Of a stretch of DNA of 64,000 bases, positions 23,438 to 35,185 are shown one piece after another. A program made the translations under genes and the position numbers. The stretch is from Angiostrongylus vasorum (taxonomy: Eukaryota > Nematoda > Chromadorea > Rhabditida > Metastrongylidae). Position 1 is the first letter of the stretch; each line of letters begins with the position of its first letter. The notes beneath the pieces were generated by a model that had not been told where the DNA came from, did no database searches, and worked only from the letters and a program-made list of their open reading frames with translations. Where the stretch lies: the NCBI GenBank assembly GCA_018806985.1, contig JADANN010000032.1, positions 1,695,501 to 1,759,500 of the forward strand, read 5' to 3'.

Positions 23438-23863
23438 TGCTTCACTGGAATAAAGGGGAATAAAGGGTAAAATAACACCTCGTGCTTAATCAGCAACAAT
23501 GTGAGGAATAATTCGATCAATGCCGAAGTTAACAGAAAATTGGGCAAACGGAATTATTTATACGGATTACGAAAATCTACATACGTCTCCCAAACTACCC
23601 AATAAATCAGCACTTCAAAGAATCATTATCACTTAACAAAATAACTAGAAGTGTGCTGAAATTAGTGGCTGGCCGGTTGATTTAGCTATTAACAGCTGTG
23701 CGTTCTTCTTCCCAGTTTACCTACTAAATCAATTGGTTATCATTTTCAAAATGGAAAAGTAGTGCTCACAAACCAAAGATCAAGATGTATATACTACAGG
23801 GAAATACATACAATAAAAAATTAAGACTATTGAACTAGAGATTCGTAGAGGTTCCGCTCATTT

Positions 23864-24397
23864 TCAAAGGCATTTCCATGGCGCGCATCTGGGACAGAAT
23901 GCAGCATTCCGATCGAGTTCATCCAGCGAATCAACCTCAGAGTTCGAGAGTGATATAGCTGCTACCTGAGCATTTACATACAAAAAATAAAGAAAAGTGT
24001 AAATAAAGGGTGGTCGTTACTATCTGGTAGCAGAACTCCCTTTAAAAATGAATAAAGACCCACTTTGACTAGATTATCCCGAATTCGAGTTGGGTTAGCG
24101 GACTTGGGAATAATTCCCACACCAGAACACACAGCAAATGCGTACAAAATCGTCTATGAAAATACATTGACAGAAATATCTCTGACAGTACTCTCGGGAC
24201 ATAGCAAAAGCTAATAAATAAGCACCTGTGGAGTGACATCATATTTCTTCGCCAATTGCACTACATTAGGCTCGTTTAAGATTTCTTTGTTGCCCCATAA
24301 GAGTGAAGAAAACGCCTAAATCAGAAAAATGATATCGTAGTGGAAATACGGACTGCAACTGGATTCTTATTAATTGTGCATTACTGGCTTATACGAC

Positions 24398-24468
<71 letters not shown>

Positions 24469-26030
24469 CACATATATATGCATATATATGTAAATGTATG
24501 CATGTATACATACATATATCAAATATCAGGAACACAACAAGCCATTTCGTTTTAACACACAGAAGGCCGATCCAGATTCTCTATACTGTCCCAATGAACC
24601 GCAGTTGTTTTTTTTTCCCACTCCATTTAAATAGCAATGCCCTTATTTCTACTGAAATTTCGTAATTCGATTAATACAAAGTTACCGACATTTGCGTTAC
24701 AAGACATATTGAAGTTCCATACTAAAAACGTGGTGTTTTCTGGGTTCATAGAACGAGTGAATTGGGCACAATTAAAGTGCACGAAATTTTCACCGAGGGA
24801 AACCATTGCTACCTTGTGCTCAGCACCAGCATCGAAGGGTACGTGGAGTATCCGACGTTCCACCCATGGTTGAGCTGAAACCAAAACTTTGGATAGCCTT
24901 CTAGAGTATCCACCGAAGGAAGCCCTTGCTCACTAAGGCCCAGTCCCAGCATCTAAGGGTACAAGACTTTACCGGTGCCCACTCGACTGACTCGATGGTT
25001 AAGGTTATTCAAAATTTATACAACTGACAATACATACCTGCACGAAAATTCCATTCATAACACAGTACTTAACCAACGTCTGCCGAGTAAAATATGGATG
25101 AAATTCAATCTGATTTACCACAGGCGGATGCTGCAAATCACATCTCGAAAAGTGCACAACATCAAAGCAAACTCAATTTTCAGTAAAATTTCAACCTTTG
25201 CGAAGCTGAGAAGCTCCACCAGATGATAGATTTCATAATTCGAAACTCCAATTGATTTTGTAACACCAAGCTCTGGAAAACTAACTCATCAGCAACTGGA
25301 CATTTATTTATGACGATAAGAATGTAAAAAAACCTTTAAGCTCTTCCAGTTTCTTCCAGACCTCTTTCCTGCCTTCCCTATTGATTTCATAAGCATGGTC
25401 AACACCTGTATAGCGATCCCTTGGAAAGTGCACCAATACTAAATCGAGATACCTGAACCCTATCTTTTTCGGAAAATGTACGTACACATTAATTGGTAGT
25501 CAAACTGCTAATTTGGCGAAACCGTGTAAACCTCACGTTGTTCTCAGCTTCTCCAACGAACCCAAAACACTTTTCTCCGCCCAATTCGCAGCATCCCCAT
25601 CTTTTGTTTGTACTTTTGTAGTTATGAAAACATCTTCTCGCTTCAATCCCAACTTCGGTAGACTCGACTAAAAAAAAGCGAAACAGAACAAGAACACAGA
25701 GCGCCACGGTTTCCCGTCGATGCACTTGATTACTCGATACCTCTAATGCAGCTCCAAGTTCTGCTTCATTATTGTACAATTCGGCAGTATCAAAAAGCCG
25801 ATAACCCGACTCTAAAGCAGCGTGGACAACGTTGCTCACATTTTCCTGGGATAACAACAGAATTTCGTTTGAAAAACGCAAATTAGCCAAAAAAACAAAG
25901 GTGAAAGGGTTATGACAGCAATACCTACTTGACCAACAATTCTAGAAATGCCTAGACCAATCATTGGTATCCTATTCCCATCGTTGAGCAGCTTAGTACC
26001 ACCAAGTACTTCACCAGAATGTAGAGACAT
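23864..26030 (-). CDS. Aldo-keto reductase (AKR), intact nine-exon gene
   Basis: NAD(P)H-dependent oxidoreductase of the AKR superfamily, cytosolic, reducing carbonyl substrates; the substrate cannot be told. Exons (minus): 25929-26030, 25741-25845, 25537-25667, 25334-25452, 25196-25272, 25038-25130, 24226-24315, 24064-24153, 23864-23965. All have GT/AG ends and matching phases (0,0,2,1,0,0,0,0), giving 302 residues, close to the usual ~310. Exon 1 has GNRIPMIGLG. The catalytic tetrad is present: Asp53 and Tyr58 in YRLFDTAELY, Lys87 in ITTKV, His121 in VLVHFPRD. GIIPKSANPTRIRDNL is the cofactor-binding loop, and the end has NAAFCPRCAPW. The ATG follows TCTTCAAG by 17 bases, a possible spliced-leader acceptor. 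Intron 6 has a TA microsatellite. A broken paralogue lies in the right arm. Confidence 0.93.
24402..24463. repeat. (TA)n microsatellite in AKR intron 6
   Basis: About 60 bases of TA. The homologous intron in the right arm carries its own TA tract at 34,727-34,780, so the tract predates the duplication. Confidence 0.95.
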
Positions 26031-26798
26031 TCGTATAAACGGCTTTCTTGAAGAGTAGAACTATTGCCCATCCAAATCACTACTTGTATTCTTTCAACGT
26101 TTACTTCTTTAAGATATCACAGCTTGGATTTGTTTCGATGGAAAACAAATGCAGGACGAAAGAACCAACTCAGTTTCCAGATATGAGAAATAACACAATG
26201 AGCGCTCTGAGCATCATTCATGGACAACACTGCTCAAAGAACGGTCATGACAGTCTGGATAACTCCTTCAACGGAATTTTGAGAGGACCACAGTTACAAC
26301 TATTTATTGAAAGACCCGTACGGAAGCAAAGAATAAATAAATAAAACGAGATAGAACAAGAGAGTGACAACATCAACATCGAAGGAAAAGTAGTGGCTGG
26401 AGTCAGTTTACAGCGGGGCTATCTACGCTTTATTCTAATGCTACGTAATGTGCAGGTCTCAAAAACGTATATCGGTGCCGGGAAAGGCTTAGGCGACCTA
26501 TTATGTTACCAAAGTCCTGAGTCAAGTACTAACAAAAAGTATCTCACCAATGGAAAATTAATGATAACCACGTAAAACAACGAGTAGAAATGTTGATTTA
26601 TATATAAACAACAGCAAAAATGTCGTGAATAAATTGGTCTTCTTCTAGTGGTTACATGAGCGAAGCAGAATCGCAAATACATATACTCATAACTTTGACA
26701 CAAAGGCCAACTCAGGATACGTGGAGTGACACATTCTGTGACGTAAAAAAGACGAAAAACGACGACATCAACATGACTAGGAGGGAGTTTTCATCAAA

Positions 26799-28620
26799 TT
26801 ACTGCGGAATCCAGAAGGAAATGGATCCCAAATTATCTTCACCTATCACCAGCCTGAAATAAAAACACAAGTGCACAAATGGCCACCAAAAAGGTGGTAC
26901 CTGTATAGAAAACAAGTAAGTGTTACCTTGATACTGCGGTCCCAGAGAGTCGAAAATGGCGTTAAAAGTATGCGAAGACAAATGACAACAACGATAACAA
27001 GGAAAGTCATCAGAAGTGAAACGAATCCGACCATCCACGGTTGGTCATCGAACACCGCCGCAATATAACCAGCCACTAATCTGCCACACTGAAAAATGCA
27101 TGCTAAAAAATGAAACCGGTTTTCTCATTTGTCTTCACGGATTCTGTTCTGGTCTCACAATCCCTCTACTCACAGTATGGTAACAGAACATAAAAAGCAT
27201 GTGGATGACTCTATATTTTCATTCGTACCTATTTTATTCTACTCTATTTTGGCGTAGTCAATAGCTCAGCAGGTGGAGACGTTATGTTATACTACATACA
27301 TGGTCAGTGGTTCGTTCATGTTACGGGCCAACTAAGCTCCCCATTATTCTGCGATCTGGAAACTAAAGCAGACCTGGTTGGAAAGAACCTTTCTTCTGAC
27401 CACTTAGGGAGGGAGGCTGTGCTCAAGACCACGGAGCACACTAAAATAGCTCTACCAGGATTTTAAGGAGGATTTACTCGATCAGCATCGAACAACATTG
27501 ACTCGGAAGTCCAAAATCCCAAGCATTATTTGATGCTACGCGTTGAGATGAAAGCCTTAATGGATCACAGAGGCGAGAAAATGTCATTAAAATAATGGAA
27601 GAAAACCACTGATTTTGTGACCTTTGAGGACTAAAGCACCTCAGGCACCACTAAGAGCAAAAAGAAGCAAAAGTGTGGTGAAATCCAATACACTTACCAG
27701 ACGAGATACAGTCACTATTATCTTTTCGACAAGATGGGCCATAACGTAAACGGGATTCAACCGCCATATCGGACCAAACCAGTTTATATTCCTTCTATCA
27801 CAAGACGTATAGAAGAAAGTGTTCCACAGTGGACACGAACCTGACATTGAAGGTTTAGAGAGAGAGGAAATCGCAGTACTGTGTCAAAGTAACGCAAGCG
27901 AAGTTACCATGAATGTAGAAGAAAAGGAGCAAAACAGACCCGAACGCTCAAAGGAATCAATGTTCATGTATAGGTGAAGAAGTTCGAACAATAACGAGCT
28001 GAAAAAGAACCGATAGAACACTTCCTTTTGGGCGTATTTGATTTGAAAACGGCTTCCATTTACCTTGACACCAAAAGCGAAACACAAACAGCAACAAGTT
28101 GGCCATGCTGAGGATATCGTTTTAGCACCAGGAAAACAATAAGGCGAAAAATTACCAATAAGAAATAGCACCAGACGGTCAGGAATACGAAAATCTGCAG
28201 GAAATTGAAGACGAACAGACATATGAAGAAAAGTGACATTGTAAGCACAACTGCAAGATGTCCACCTTGCAAGTTACCAGTCAGATAGTTTAAGCACTTT
28301 GAATCAAACATTCACGAAACCCATAAGAATGAATCAAATACCTCCACTGGCCACCGCTTAAACCCTCCAGCGTTCTCGCGTAATTTATTGCGCTTGAGTG
28401 TGCTTACACAGACCACATGCTATCTGGATTATAGTGACAGCATCTTACTACTGCGGTGTTGTTACCGATTATATCCTCGGGTGTAGGCCAGTAATAGTTT
28501 TTCGGATGTAGTAGTTGGCCAGTGAGATGTTGGTTTTTCCTGCGATATCCAGAGCCTTCAGAATACATATTCTTGGCCAATTCTCCGACGTTTCCGTTCA
28601 CTGTTAACATATTTATGACC
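26799..28620 (-). CDS. Multi-exon membrane protein, family not recognised
   Basis: Probable exons on the minus strand: about 28414-28620 (MLTVNGNVGELAKNMY … YNPDSMWS), a hydrophobic exon about 28167-28284 (CLNYLTGNLQ, then LTMSLFFICLFVFNFL and VFLTVWCYFLL), a short one about 28075-28118 (HGQLVAVCVSLLVS) after a 48-base intron, one starting near 28008 (SSLLFELLHLY), then 27698-27840 (GSCPLWNTFFYTSC … WRLNPVYVMAHLV), 26901-27088 (CGRLVAGYIAAVFDD, then FLVIVVVICLRILLTPF) and 26799-26853 (LVIGEDNLGSISFWIPQ, stop). There are at least four hydrophobic spans. Most junction phases agree; the step into 27,840 is one base out, so an exon end is wrong or there is a frameshift. Only the last two exons have counterparts in the right arm. 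I cannot name the family. Confidence 0.55.
27250..27600 (+). mobile_element. Possible old tRNA-headed SINE
   Basis: GTCAATAGCTCAGCAGGTGG resembles a tRNA A box and GGTCAGTGGTTCGTTCATGT a weak B box 50 bases on. A ~250-base unassigned body follows. It lies at the inner end of the left duplication arm. The match to family D is weak. Confidence 0.4.
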
Positions 28621-28659
28621 GTACGTGATTTCGGGAAATGTGGTGCAATCTAAGGATCA

Positions 28660-28762
28660 GTACCACTGATACGACGACGAACACATCACATAGAGAAGAC
28701 GAGCGACTGTGGACATCGACTCGGATTATCGGCTCTGAAGAAGACGAAGACGTCGAAACGTT
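28660..28762 (+). ncRNA. Hammerhead-like ribozyme with conserved upstream block
   Basis: CTGAAGA (28735-28741), a perfect four-base-pair stem II (GACG 28743-28746 / CGTC 28751-28754) closed by AAGA, then GAAACGTT (28755-28762). About 75 bases upstream (GACTGTGGACATCGACTCGG …) are shared with the copies at 39.8-40.0 kb. The strand that should pair with GGCT (28731-28734) has been replaced: a family B SINE begins exactly after GTT, the predicted cleavage position. Confidence 0.6.
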
Positions 28763-29035
28763 AAAGGATAAGAAGATAAAGCTCTCGGCGCCGATCAATC
28801 TTTGAGGAATGTGCCATGCATTCGACTTCACTAAGCATCGTTAGAGGTGATTGAATGAATATTTGGCCTATAGAATGACTCGCGGTGGCCTACCGATGTA
28901 TTGAACCAGTATTGCTATCCTCCCGGACAAGTCTGATACCAATTTGCCAACCTCGGAGTGATGGCTCGGTGAGCCGTCGGCGCGGTGATGCGAATTGCAT
29001 AGCGCCTCCGACCACTGCGCTACATGCGCCCTGTA
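28763..29035 (-). mobile_element. Family B SINE, copy 6
   Basis: Reverse copy: AAAGGATAAGAAGATAAAGC tail at the left, body at 28,800-28,960, tRNA-like head (GCGCCTCCGACCACTGCGCT) at the right. It abuts the hammerhead-like core. Confidence 0.85.
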
Positions 29036-29654
29036 GAGACAGCCAAATAAATATTGGTAACAGCCTCGTGTTAACTTATGAATGATATAGAGTACTCAAG
29101 TATCAGTCTCGAAATCTGAATAGTTCCTCACTAGACGTGTTTTGATGACAGAATATGATTTTTGAACGACAGCAAAGGCCCTCAGTGCATGCGTTTCTGA
29201 TCATTCGTCCAAATTTTCCCTGTAATCAGCTACCCAACCGCTCGATGAAAAACCGCTATAGAGAAGGCGTTCGACAGCATTTAAACGAACGCAGTGATTC
29301 CCCGTCGGCCACCGACTGGGTCTGCCTTATATGGGGCTCTAGCTGATTGTTATCATAACTGCTCAACAAAAATTCAGCTTTTCCGTTGAACGGTTACTAC
29401 GTGCACAGTGAAAATGCTCGAACATGGCGACATCATATCACCGAAACTGCTTACTACCTCATTTGAGTGGATAGTAATGAAGTCAGTGGATAGGGACGAG
29501 GGGTGCGCGCATAGATGAATTGATTCCTGTCAAGTCTTCGCCTTTATCTTTTCGATACCAGTAATTCAAATATACTAAGTTTTGAGTACGGATCCCTTCT
29601 TTCAGTTGACTGAAGACATGGCAATATCCTATTGTATAGTTGATCCATCCAATA
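29036..29654. other. No feature recognised
   Basis: Between two family B SINEs in the duplication spacer. No coherent exon or known repeat seen. Confidence 0.4.
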
Positions 29655-29668
29655 TTAAAGAGGAAATA

Positions 29669-29968
29669 AAGAAGAGATATAAAGAAGAGATACAGCTCTC
29701 GGCGTTGATCAATCCCTGAGGGATGCGCCATGCATTCGACTTCATTAAGCATCGTTTGGAGGAGAATGAATGCATATCTGGCCTTTATATTGACTCGCGG
29801 TGGCCTACCGATGTATCGAGCCAGTGCTGCTATCCTCCCAGACATGTAGGGTACCAATTTGCCGACTTCGGAGGGATGAAAGGCTTGGTGAGCCACGGGC
29901 GCCGGGATCGCTCTCATGTGTGTGTGTGTGTTGTAGAGCTCCCCGGACCACTACGCCACACGCGCTCC
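29669..29968 (-). mobile_element. Family B SINE, copy 7, with target duplication
   Basis: Reverse full-length copy, with the tail AAGAAGAGATATAAAGAAG at the left and the head CGCCACACGCGCTCC at the right. TTAAAGAGGAAATA (29655-29668) and TTAAAGAGGGAATA (29969-29982) flank it, a 14-base target duplication with one mismatch. Confidence 0.88.
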
Positions 29969-30309
29969 TTAAAGAGGGAATAGGAAGGTTTTTTACGCAA
30001 ATTGGTCTCGCCATTAATGGCGCAAGAGGATCACTTTTTACCAGAAATTCTTTTCCTTTCAAAATTCTCAAGTAGCATTACAGATACTACATTTTGCTAG
30101 TATGCACACATTCGTCGAACAGAAAAGGCAACATCTCTCCAGCGTAGGTGTTGAAACTTAGAAGAATAAGTTAGAGTCTGCTGGAAGTGATGCGGCCCAT
30201 TGAGTTTGCGGTCAACTATGAATGTTTTTTTCTAGTTAACTTATTAGTTTCCTTGGTTATCGTATTGAACAATAAAATATTGGTCCAAACTAATATCTAC
30301 TGCCTATTC

Positions 30310-31150
30310 TTTTTTCATGGCAGAGCACGATGTGATGTACAACCTCAGGGATGCTGAGATATGAGCAAAACTCTAGACCTCAGTTGGGCTTCGAACCTGC
30401 AACTTCCCATACTGAGGGCTCATGCGATATCCACCCCCAGCAACCGAGCTCCTTGCCTTGTCTACCTCCCGAGCATGTTTTTCTTTTACTCTGTCCGCTT
30501 TATCACCAGTCATCCGTCAGGGAGAGTGATCTGGGGAACACAAACCGGTGTGGAAACCAGTGAAACGGAGGCTGTAGTCGAAATCACAATGTCTTAACTT
30601 CTATTTACTGTGTATTCTTTTTTTTATCGACTTCAGCTTAACTCGGTTCAATACCGATTTGTGCTCCCCAAATCGTTTCTGTCCATGAGTAATTGCTGAT
30701 TAGGATGAAAAATTGATTGAGAGAGAAATAAGTAAAGGACCCCGGTTGGTGCAGGAGGTGACACGTGCGTCCTCTTAAAGAGTAATGACGGGGTGCCAAT
30801 TCGGACTGGCGTTCCGAATTCTGGAAACATCGCAGCATCGTTATCTTAAAAACCGTAAGTGGTCTAAGGAGCACACATCGGCATTGCACCCGCTTAAGTC
30901 GAAGCTGCAGTAGAATCACAATGTCTTGAAGCTTATTGACTACCCATTCAATGCCCCAGACCATTGTCGTTAGTGGGTAATTGCTGATTGCAGCGATAGA
31001 ATGAAAAGATGGATGAGAGAAAGCTAAGGCAAAAGCATAGGTTGGTGTGGTGGATAGCACGCGAGCCCCCCTGTACGCGTATTTGTCGGTTGGAAGTCGA
31101 GCTGAGGCGTCGAGTTTTGCTCATATCTCAACATCCCTATGGTTAAAACA
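30310..31150. mobile_element. Three family C repeats in a row (one minus, two plus)
   Basis: Units at about 30310-30620 (minus), 30625-30860 (plus) and 30865-31150 (plus). The first contains, on the minus strand, GGTTCGAAGCC, a perfect Pol III B box, preceded by an A-box-like GGTTGCTGGGGGTGG. The others carry GTTGGTGTGGTGGATAGCAC and GGTTGGAAGTC. The units are diverged, so this is an old inverted/tandem cluster in the duplication spacer. Confidence 0.65.
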
Positions 31151-31388
31151 ATAGTATTCAACTAAGACCAAACTGTGTATACCTCTGAAAAAATACAAGT
31201 ACTAGAAATTTCCATGGTGTACATTTGGAATGGAATGAAGCGTTGTGGTCGAGTCTATTCAACGAGTCAATCTAAGAGTTCGAAAGCTCACTTCTGCGCG
31301 TTTTCATTGGCCACACTCGCTGGGTCGCACACTCTCTTCAGCAGCAATGGTCTCTCGCAGCAAAATGAGAAAATAAACGGGAAGTTAC

Positions 31389-31774
31389 TAGGAAGACACT
31401 CTCCCATGAACAACGCCCTCCATAACCTCTGCGCTGGATAAGTTATCGGTTGATTACAAGCATACGAAAATCTTCTGTGCAGCGAAATAAATCACCGAGA
31501 AGAAAATGACACCTACAGGTGTTGTGCAGCCTACCACCGTAAAGTCAGTATGACATATTTAAGCGTCATTCGTCGCGAAAGCGTTAGGAAGACGTCCTGC
31601 CATGAACGACGCTCCAGTACCCTCTGCCTTGGATAGGGTATCGATTGACTACCGGTACAGGAAGAAACTTCTGTGCACCAAAATGAATCACCGGAAAGAA
31701 GATGACACTTACAGATGTCCTACCGGGTTCTTCCGCAAACTCACTATGACACATCTGGGTGTCATTCCTCAGGA
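31389..31774. repeat. Tandem duplication of a ~190-base unit
   Basis: Unit 1 31389-31577 and unit 2 31585-31774. Both start TAGGAAGAC, share CCATGAAC-ACGC, CTTCTGTGCA, AATCACCG-AAGAA, ATGACAC and TATGACA, and end GTCATTC. They are clearly diverged. Unit 2 has an open frame of 60 codons, unit 1 does not, so coding is unlikely. Confidence 0.75.
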
Positions 31775-32069
31775 CACCGGATGACCTTTACCAGCCAATT
31801 ATTAAAGAAGAATTGGATACACCTAATGGAGTGCTTTTTCCTCTTTACGACGAGAATGCTAGCTTGGCATACAATTGTGGAAAGGGTGACTCTGCGACTC
31901 GCTAGTATGAATCGAATTAGGAAGACCCATTTATGCGTTACATTAACACCTAGAGCTCCAGAGAACCACAAAGAGCTACCAGGTCTGATGTGATAGAGAA
32001 GGAAATTCGGACGAAAATGAGATAAACAGAATTTACAGGCTACAACAGTAGTTGTCATTCCGCGCGAAA
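31775..32069. other. Spacer sequence up to the right duplication arm
   Basis: Nothing recognised; homology with the left arm begins near 32,070 (TAGATATAGAGTCATC). Confidence 0.4.
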
Positions 32070-32205
32070 GAGAAAATTTAGATATAGAGTCATCTGTATG
32101 CTTCCGTGTTCTGTTACCATACTGTAAGCAAAAGGATTGTCAGACCGGAATAAAGTCCGCGAAGACGAGTGAGAAAGCCGGTTCACTTCATAACACATTT
32201 TTCAG

Positions 32206-32493
32206 CGTTGCAGATTAGTGGCCGGTTATGTTGCAGCGGTGTTTGATGGTCATCCATGGCAGGTTTGATTCGTTTCATTCACTTCTGATGACTTTCCTTG
32301 TTATCTTGTTAGCATTTGTCTTCGCATACTTTTAAGTCCATTTTCAACTCTCTGGGACCGCAGTATCAAGGTAACACTTACTTGTTCTCTCTACATGTCC
32401 CACCTTTTTGCTGGTCATTTGTGCACTTGTTTCTCTTTCAGGTCGGTGACAGGTGAAGACAATTTAGGATTCATGTTATTCTGGATTCCGTAG
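32206..32493 (+). pseudogene. Truncated copy of the membrane-protein gene (last two exons)
   Basis: It begins after TTTTTCAG with CRLVAGYVAAVFDG and meets TGA shortly after (CAG GTT TGA), where the left-arm gene reads on. The second donor (ACAG|GTACC in the left arm) has become ACATGTCCC. The final exon still ends in FWIP before a stop. Exons upstream of the duplication breakpoint are missing, so this copy never had a complete gene unless a larger duplication was trimmed. Confidence 0.8.
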
Positions 32494-34726
32494 TACTTTG
32501 ATGAAAACTCCCTCCTAGTCATGTTGATTCGTCGTTTTTTCGTCTTTTTTTACGTCACAGAATGTGTCACTCCACGTATCCTGAGTTGGCTTTTTGTGTT
32601 AAAGTTATATGTATATGTATTTGCGATTCTGCTTCGCTCATGTTACCACTAGAAGAAGACCAATTCGTGAACATCATTTGCATATAATTAGTTTTTTCTT
32701 TATTTAACGGAGTTACCATTAGTTCCCCCCTGGGTAGGATGCCTTTTGTCAGTACTTGACTTATGACTTCGGTAATATAGTAGCTGATCTAAGCCTTTCG
32801 CAGTGCAGATGTACTTTTTAAGATCTGCACATTATGCAGCATTTGGATGAGTCATGAAGATGGTGCAGAATTCCGAGATGGCGTCAAGAAACAGGTGCAG
32901 TCAAGGCTTAGATAGTTCCAACTCTAAGCTGATTCCAGCCGCTTCTTTGCCTTCGAGATTGATGTTGTTGCATTCTTTTTTCCGCTTTGTTCTTCTTTTT
33001 TTGCTTCCGTACAAGTCTTTTAATAAATAGTTGTTACTGTGGTTCTGTCAAAATTCCGTTGAACGCGTTATCCAGACTGTCATGACCGTTCTTTTTCGTA
33101 GTCGTTTCTATGCATTGTGCTTGTACCGCTCATTCTGTTATTGCTCATGGCCCCAAACTCTGAACAGGTTCTATGGTCCTGCATTTGTTTTACATCGAAA
33201 CAAACATGAGGACCTGTGTGTGCACTCTGGGGCTCTCTTATCTTCCAAGCTGTGATATCTTAAAGAAGTAGGCGTCTAACGAATACAAGTAGTGATTTGA
33301 ACGGGCAATAGTTCTACTCTTCAGGAAAGCCGTTTATACGAATCTCTCTACATTCTGGTGAAGTACTTGGTGGTACGAAGCTGATCAACGATGGGAATAG
33401 GATACCAATGATTGGTCTAGGCATTTCTAGAATTGTTGGTCAAGTAAGTATTGCTGTCATAACCCTTTGACATTTGTCTTGTTTGCTTATTTGTGTTTTT
33501 TTAAACGAAATTCTGTTTTTAGCTCACGAAAATGTAGGCACCGCTGTCCACGCTGCTTTGGAGTCGGGTTATCGGCTTTTTGATGCTGCCGAATTGTACA
33601 ATAACGAAACAGAACTTGGCGCTGCATTGGAGGTATCGAGCAATCAAATGCAGCGATGGGAGACCGTGATGCTGCTTGTTCTCCTTCTGTGCTTCCAAGG
33701 TGGCTTTCTTTTTAGTCAAGTCTGCCGAAGTTGGGACTGAAGCGAGAAGATGTTTTCGTAACCACAAAAGTACAAGCAAAAGACGGAGATGCTGTGAATT
33801 GGGCGGAGAAAAGTGTTTTGGGTTCGTTGGAGAAACTGAGAACAAAGTGAGGTTTACACGGTTTCGCCAAATTAGCAGTTTGACTACCAATTAATGTGTA
33901 CGTACATTTTCCGAAAAGATAGGGTTCAGGTATCTCGATTTAGAACTGGTGCACTTTCCAAGAGATCGCTATACAGGTGTTGACCATGCTTATGAAATCA
34001 ATAGGGAAGGCAGGAAAGAGGTCTGGAAGAAACTGGAAGAGCTTGAAGGTTTTTGCACATTCTTATCGTCATGGACAAGTGTCCAGTTGCCGATGAGTTA
34101 GCTTTTCAGAGCGTGGTGTTATAAAAATCAATTGGAGTGCCGGGTTACGAAGTCTATCATCTGGTGCTTCTCAGCTTCGAAAAGGTTGAAATTGTCTTGA
34201 GAAATAAGTTTGCTTCAATGTTGTGTACTTTCGAGATGTGATTTGCAGCATCCGCCTGTGGTAAATCAGATTGAATTTCATCCATATTTCACTCGACGAA
34301 CCTTGGTTAAGTATTGTGCTATGAATGGAGTTTTCGTGTAGGCATGTATTGTCAGTTGTATAAATCTTTAATATCCTTAACCATCGAGTTAGTTAAGTGG
34401 ACACAGGTAACGAACGTGTACCTTTCAATTCTGGAACTGGGCCCAAGGGGCAACCAGGGCTTCCATCGGTGAAAAAAATTGGTGTGCCATACTTGTGCCC
34501 CCTTCACTCGTTCGATGAACACAGAGATCACCACTTTTTAGTAAAAAACTTGAATTTGTTTAATGTCGCAAGTATCAGTATCTTTGTATTAGTCGAATTA
34601 CGCAAATTCGATGGAAATAAGGCCAGTACATTTCATATGGAATGAGAAAAAAAGGCGAGTTGTGGTTCACTGGGACAAAGTAGAGAGTCTGAATTGGCCG
34701 CCTAAGTGTTCAAACGAACCGGCTGA

Positions 34727-34792
34727 TTATATATATATATATATATATATATAATAATATATATATATATATATATACAATATGTTATATAT
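34727..34792. repeat. (TA)n microsatellite
   Basis: Interrupted TA tract in the pseudogene intron, homologous to the tract at 24,402-24,463, with family A copy 6 inserted right after it. Confidence 0.93.
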
Positions 34793-34797
34793 ATACT

Positions 34798-35185
34798 CGC
34801 AGTTGTTTACCGCCTTGCCGTGGTTGGGAAGTGTTCCTCTGCGTCGGGCTGCGATGCACAGCGGGAAGATTCATCCCTCCAGCTGGGTCTCCCACGATGA
34901 GAAGGAGTATGGCGTTTCTCTCACGAAGCCCAGCTTAGGGCAAACCAATACCAGGAACTATCACCGTCCTGATACCAAACTAGTCGCATGGTGGCAAATC
35001 TTTTTCAACCGGCAGCTGCACCAAGTCGACGACTGCCTTTGGTGACTAGGGGCCAGACTGACTAGACTGACCTCGGCACTCCAGGAAACCACAATGGCTA
35101 AATAAGCAAAACTCCGAAAAAAAGTGGCAATTATGCTGGAGCCCGCACAACCAGTGAGAACGGTCCATCCATGTATCCAAGTAGG
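34798..35185 (+). mobile_element. Family A non-autonomous element, copy 6
   Basis: Head GTTTACCGCCTTGCCGTGG, body ACCAGGAACTATCACCGTCC, end GAGCCCGCACAACCAGTGAG then CATGTATCCAAGTAGG. Absent from the equivalent intron in the left arm, so it inserted after the duplication. Confidence 0.85.

Larger units (their letters stand above)
22465..27225. repeat. Left arm of a large inverted duplication
   Basis: The reverse complement of this segment aligns, with indels, to 32,070-37,145. Anchors include all nine AKR exons, the AATTACGTTGC / GACACCGTATAAATAATTAC blocks near 22,950 and 36,650, the region around 23,160 and 36,440, and the last two membrane-protein exons. In one 131-base exon I count 11 differences. 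The outer end abuts family A copy 5; the inner end is near 27,225. The spacer is about 4.85 kb. Confidence 0.9.

Noticed and set aside
24627..24884. Minus frame of 85 codons in AKR intron 6
   Set aside because: It is intronic in a phase-consistent gene model, and the homologous right-arm region does not keep the frame.
28620..28831. Hammerhead motifs as a coding sequence (GSEEDEDVETL pattern)
   Set aside because: One frame through the motif reads acidic residues, but several copies have frame breaks or stops while stem II pairing is kept in the best copies; no longer ORF contains it.
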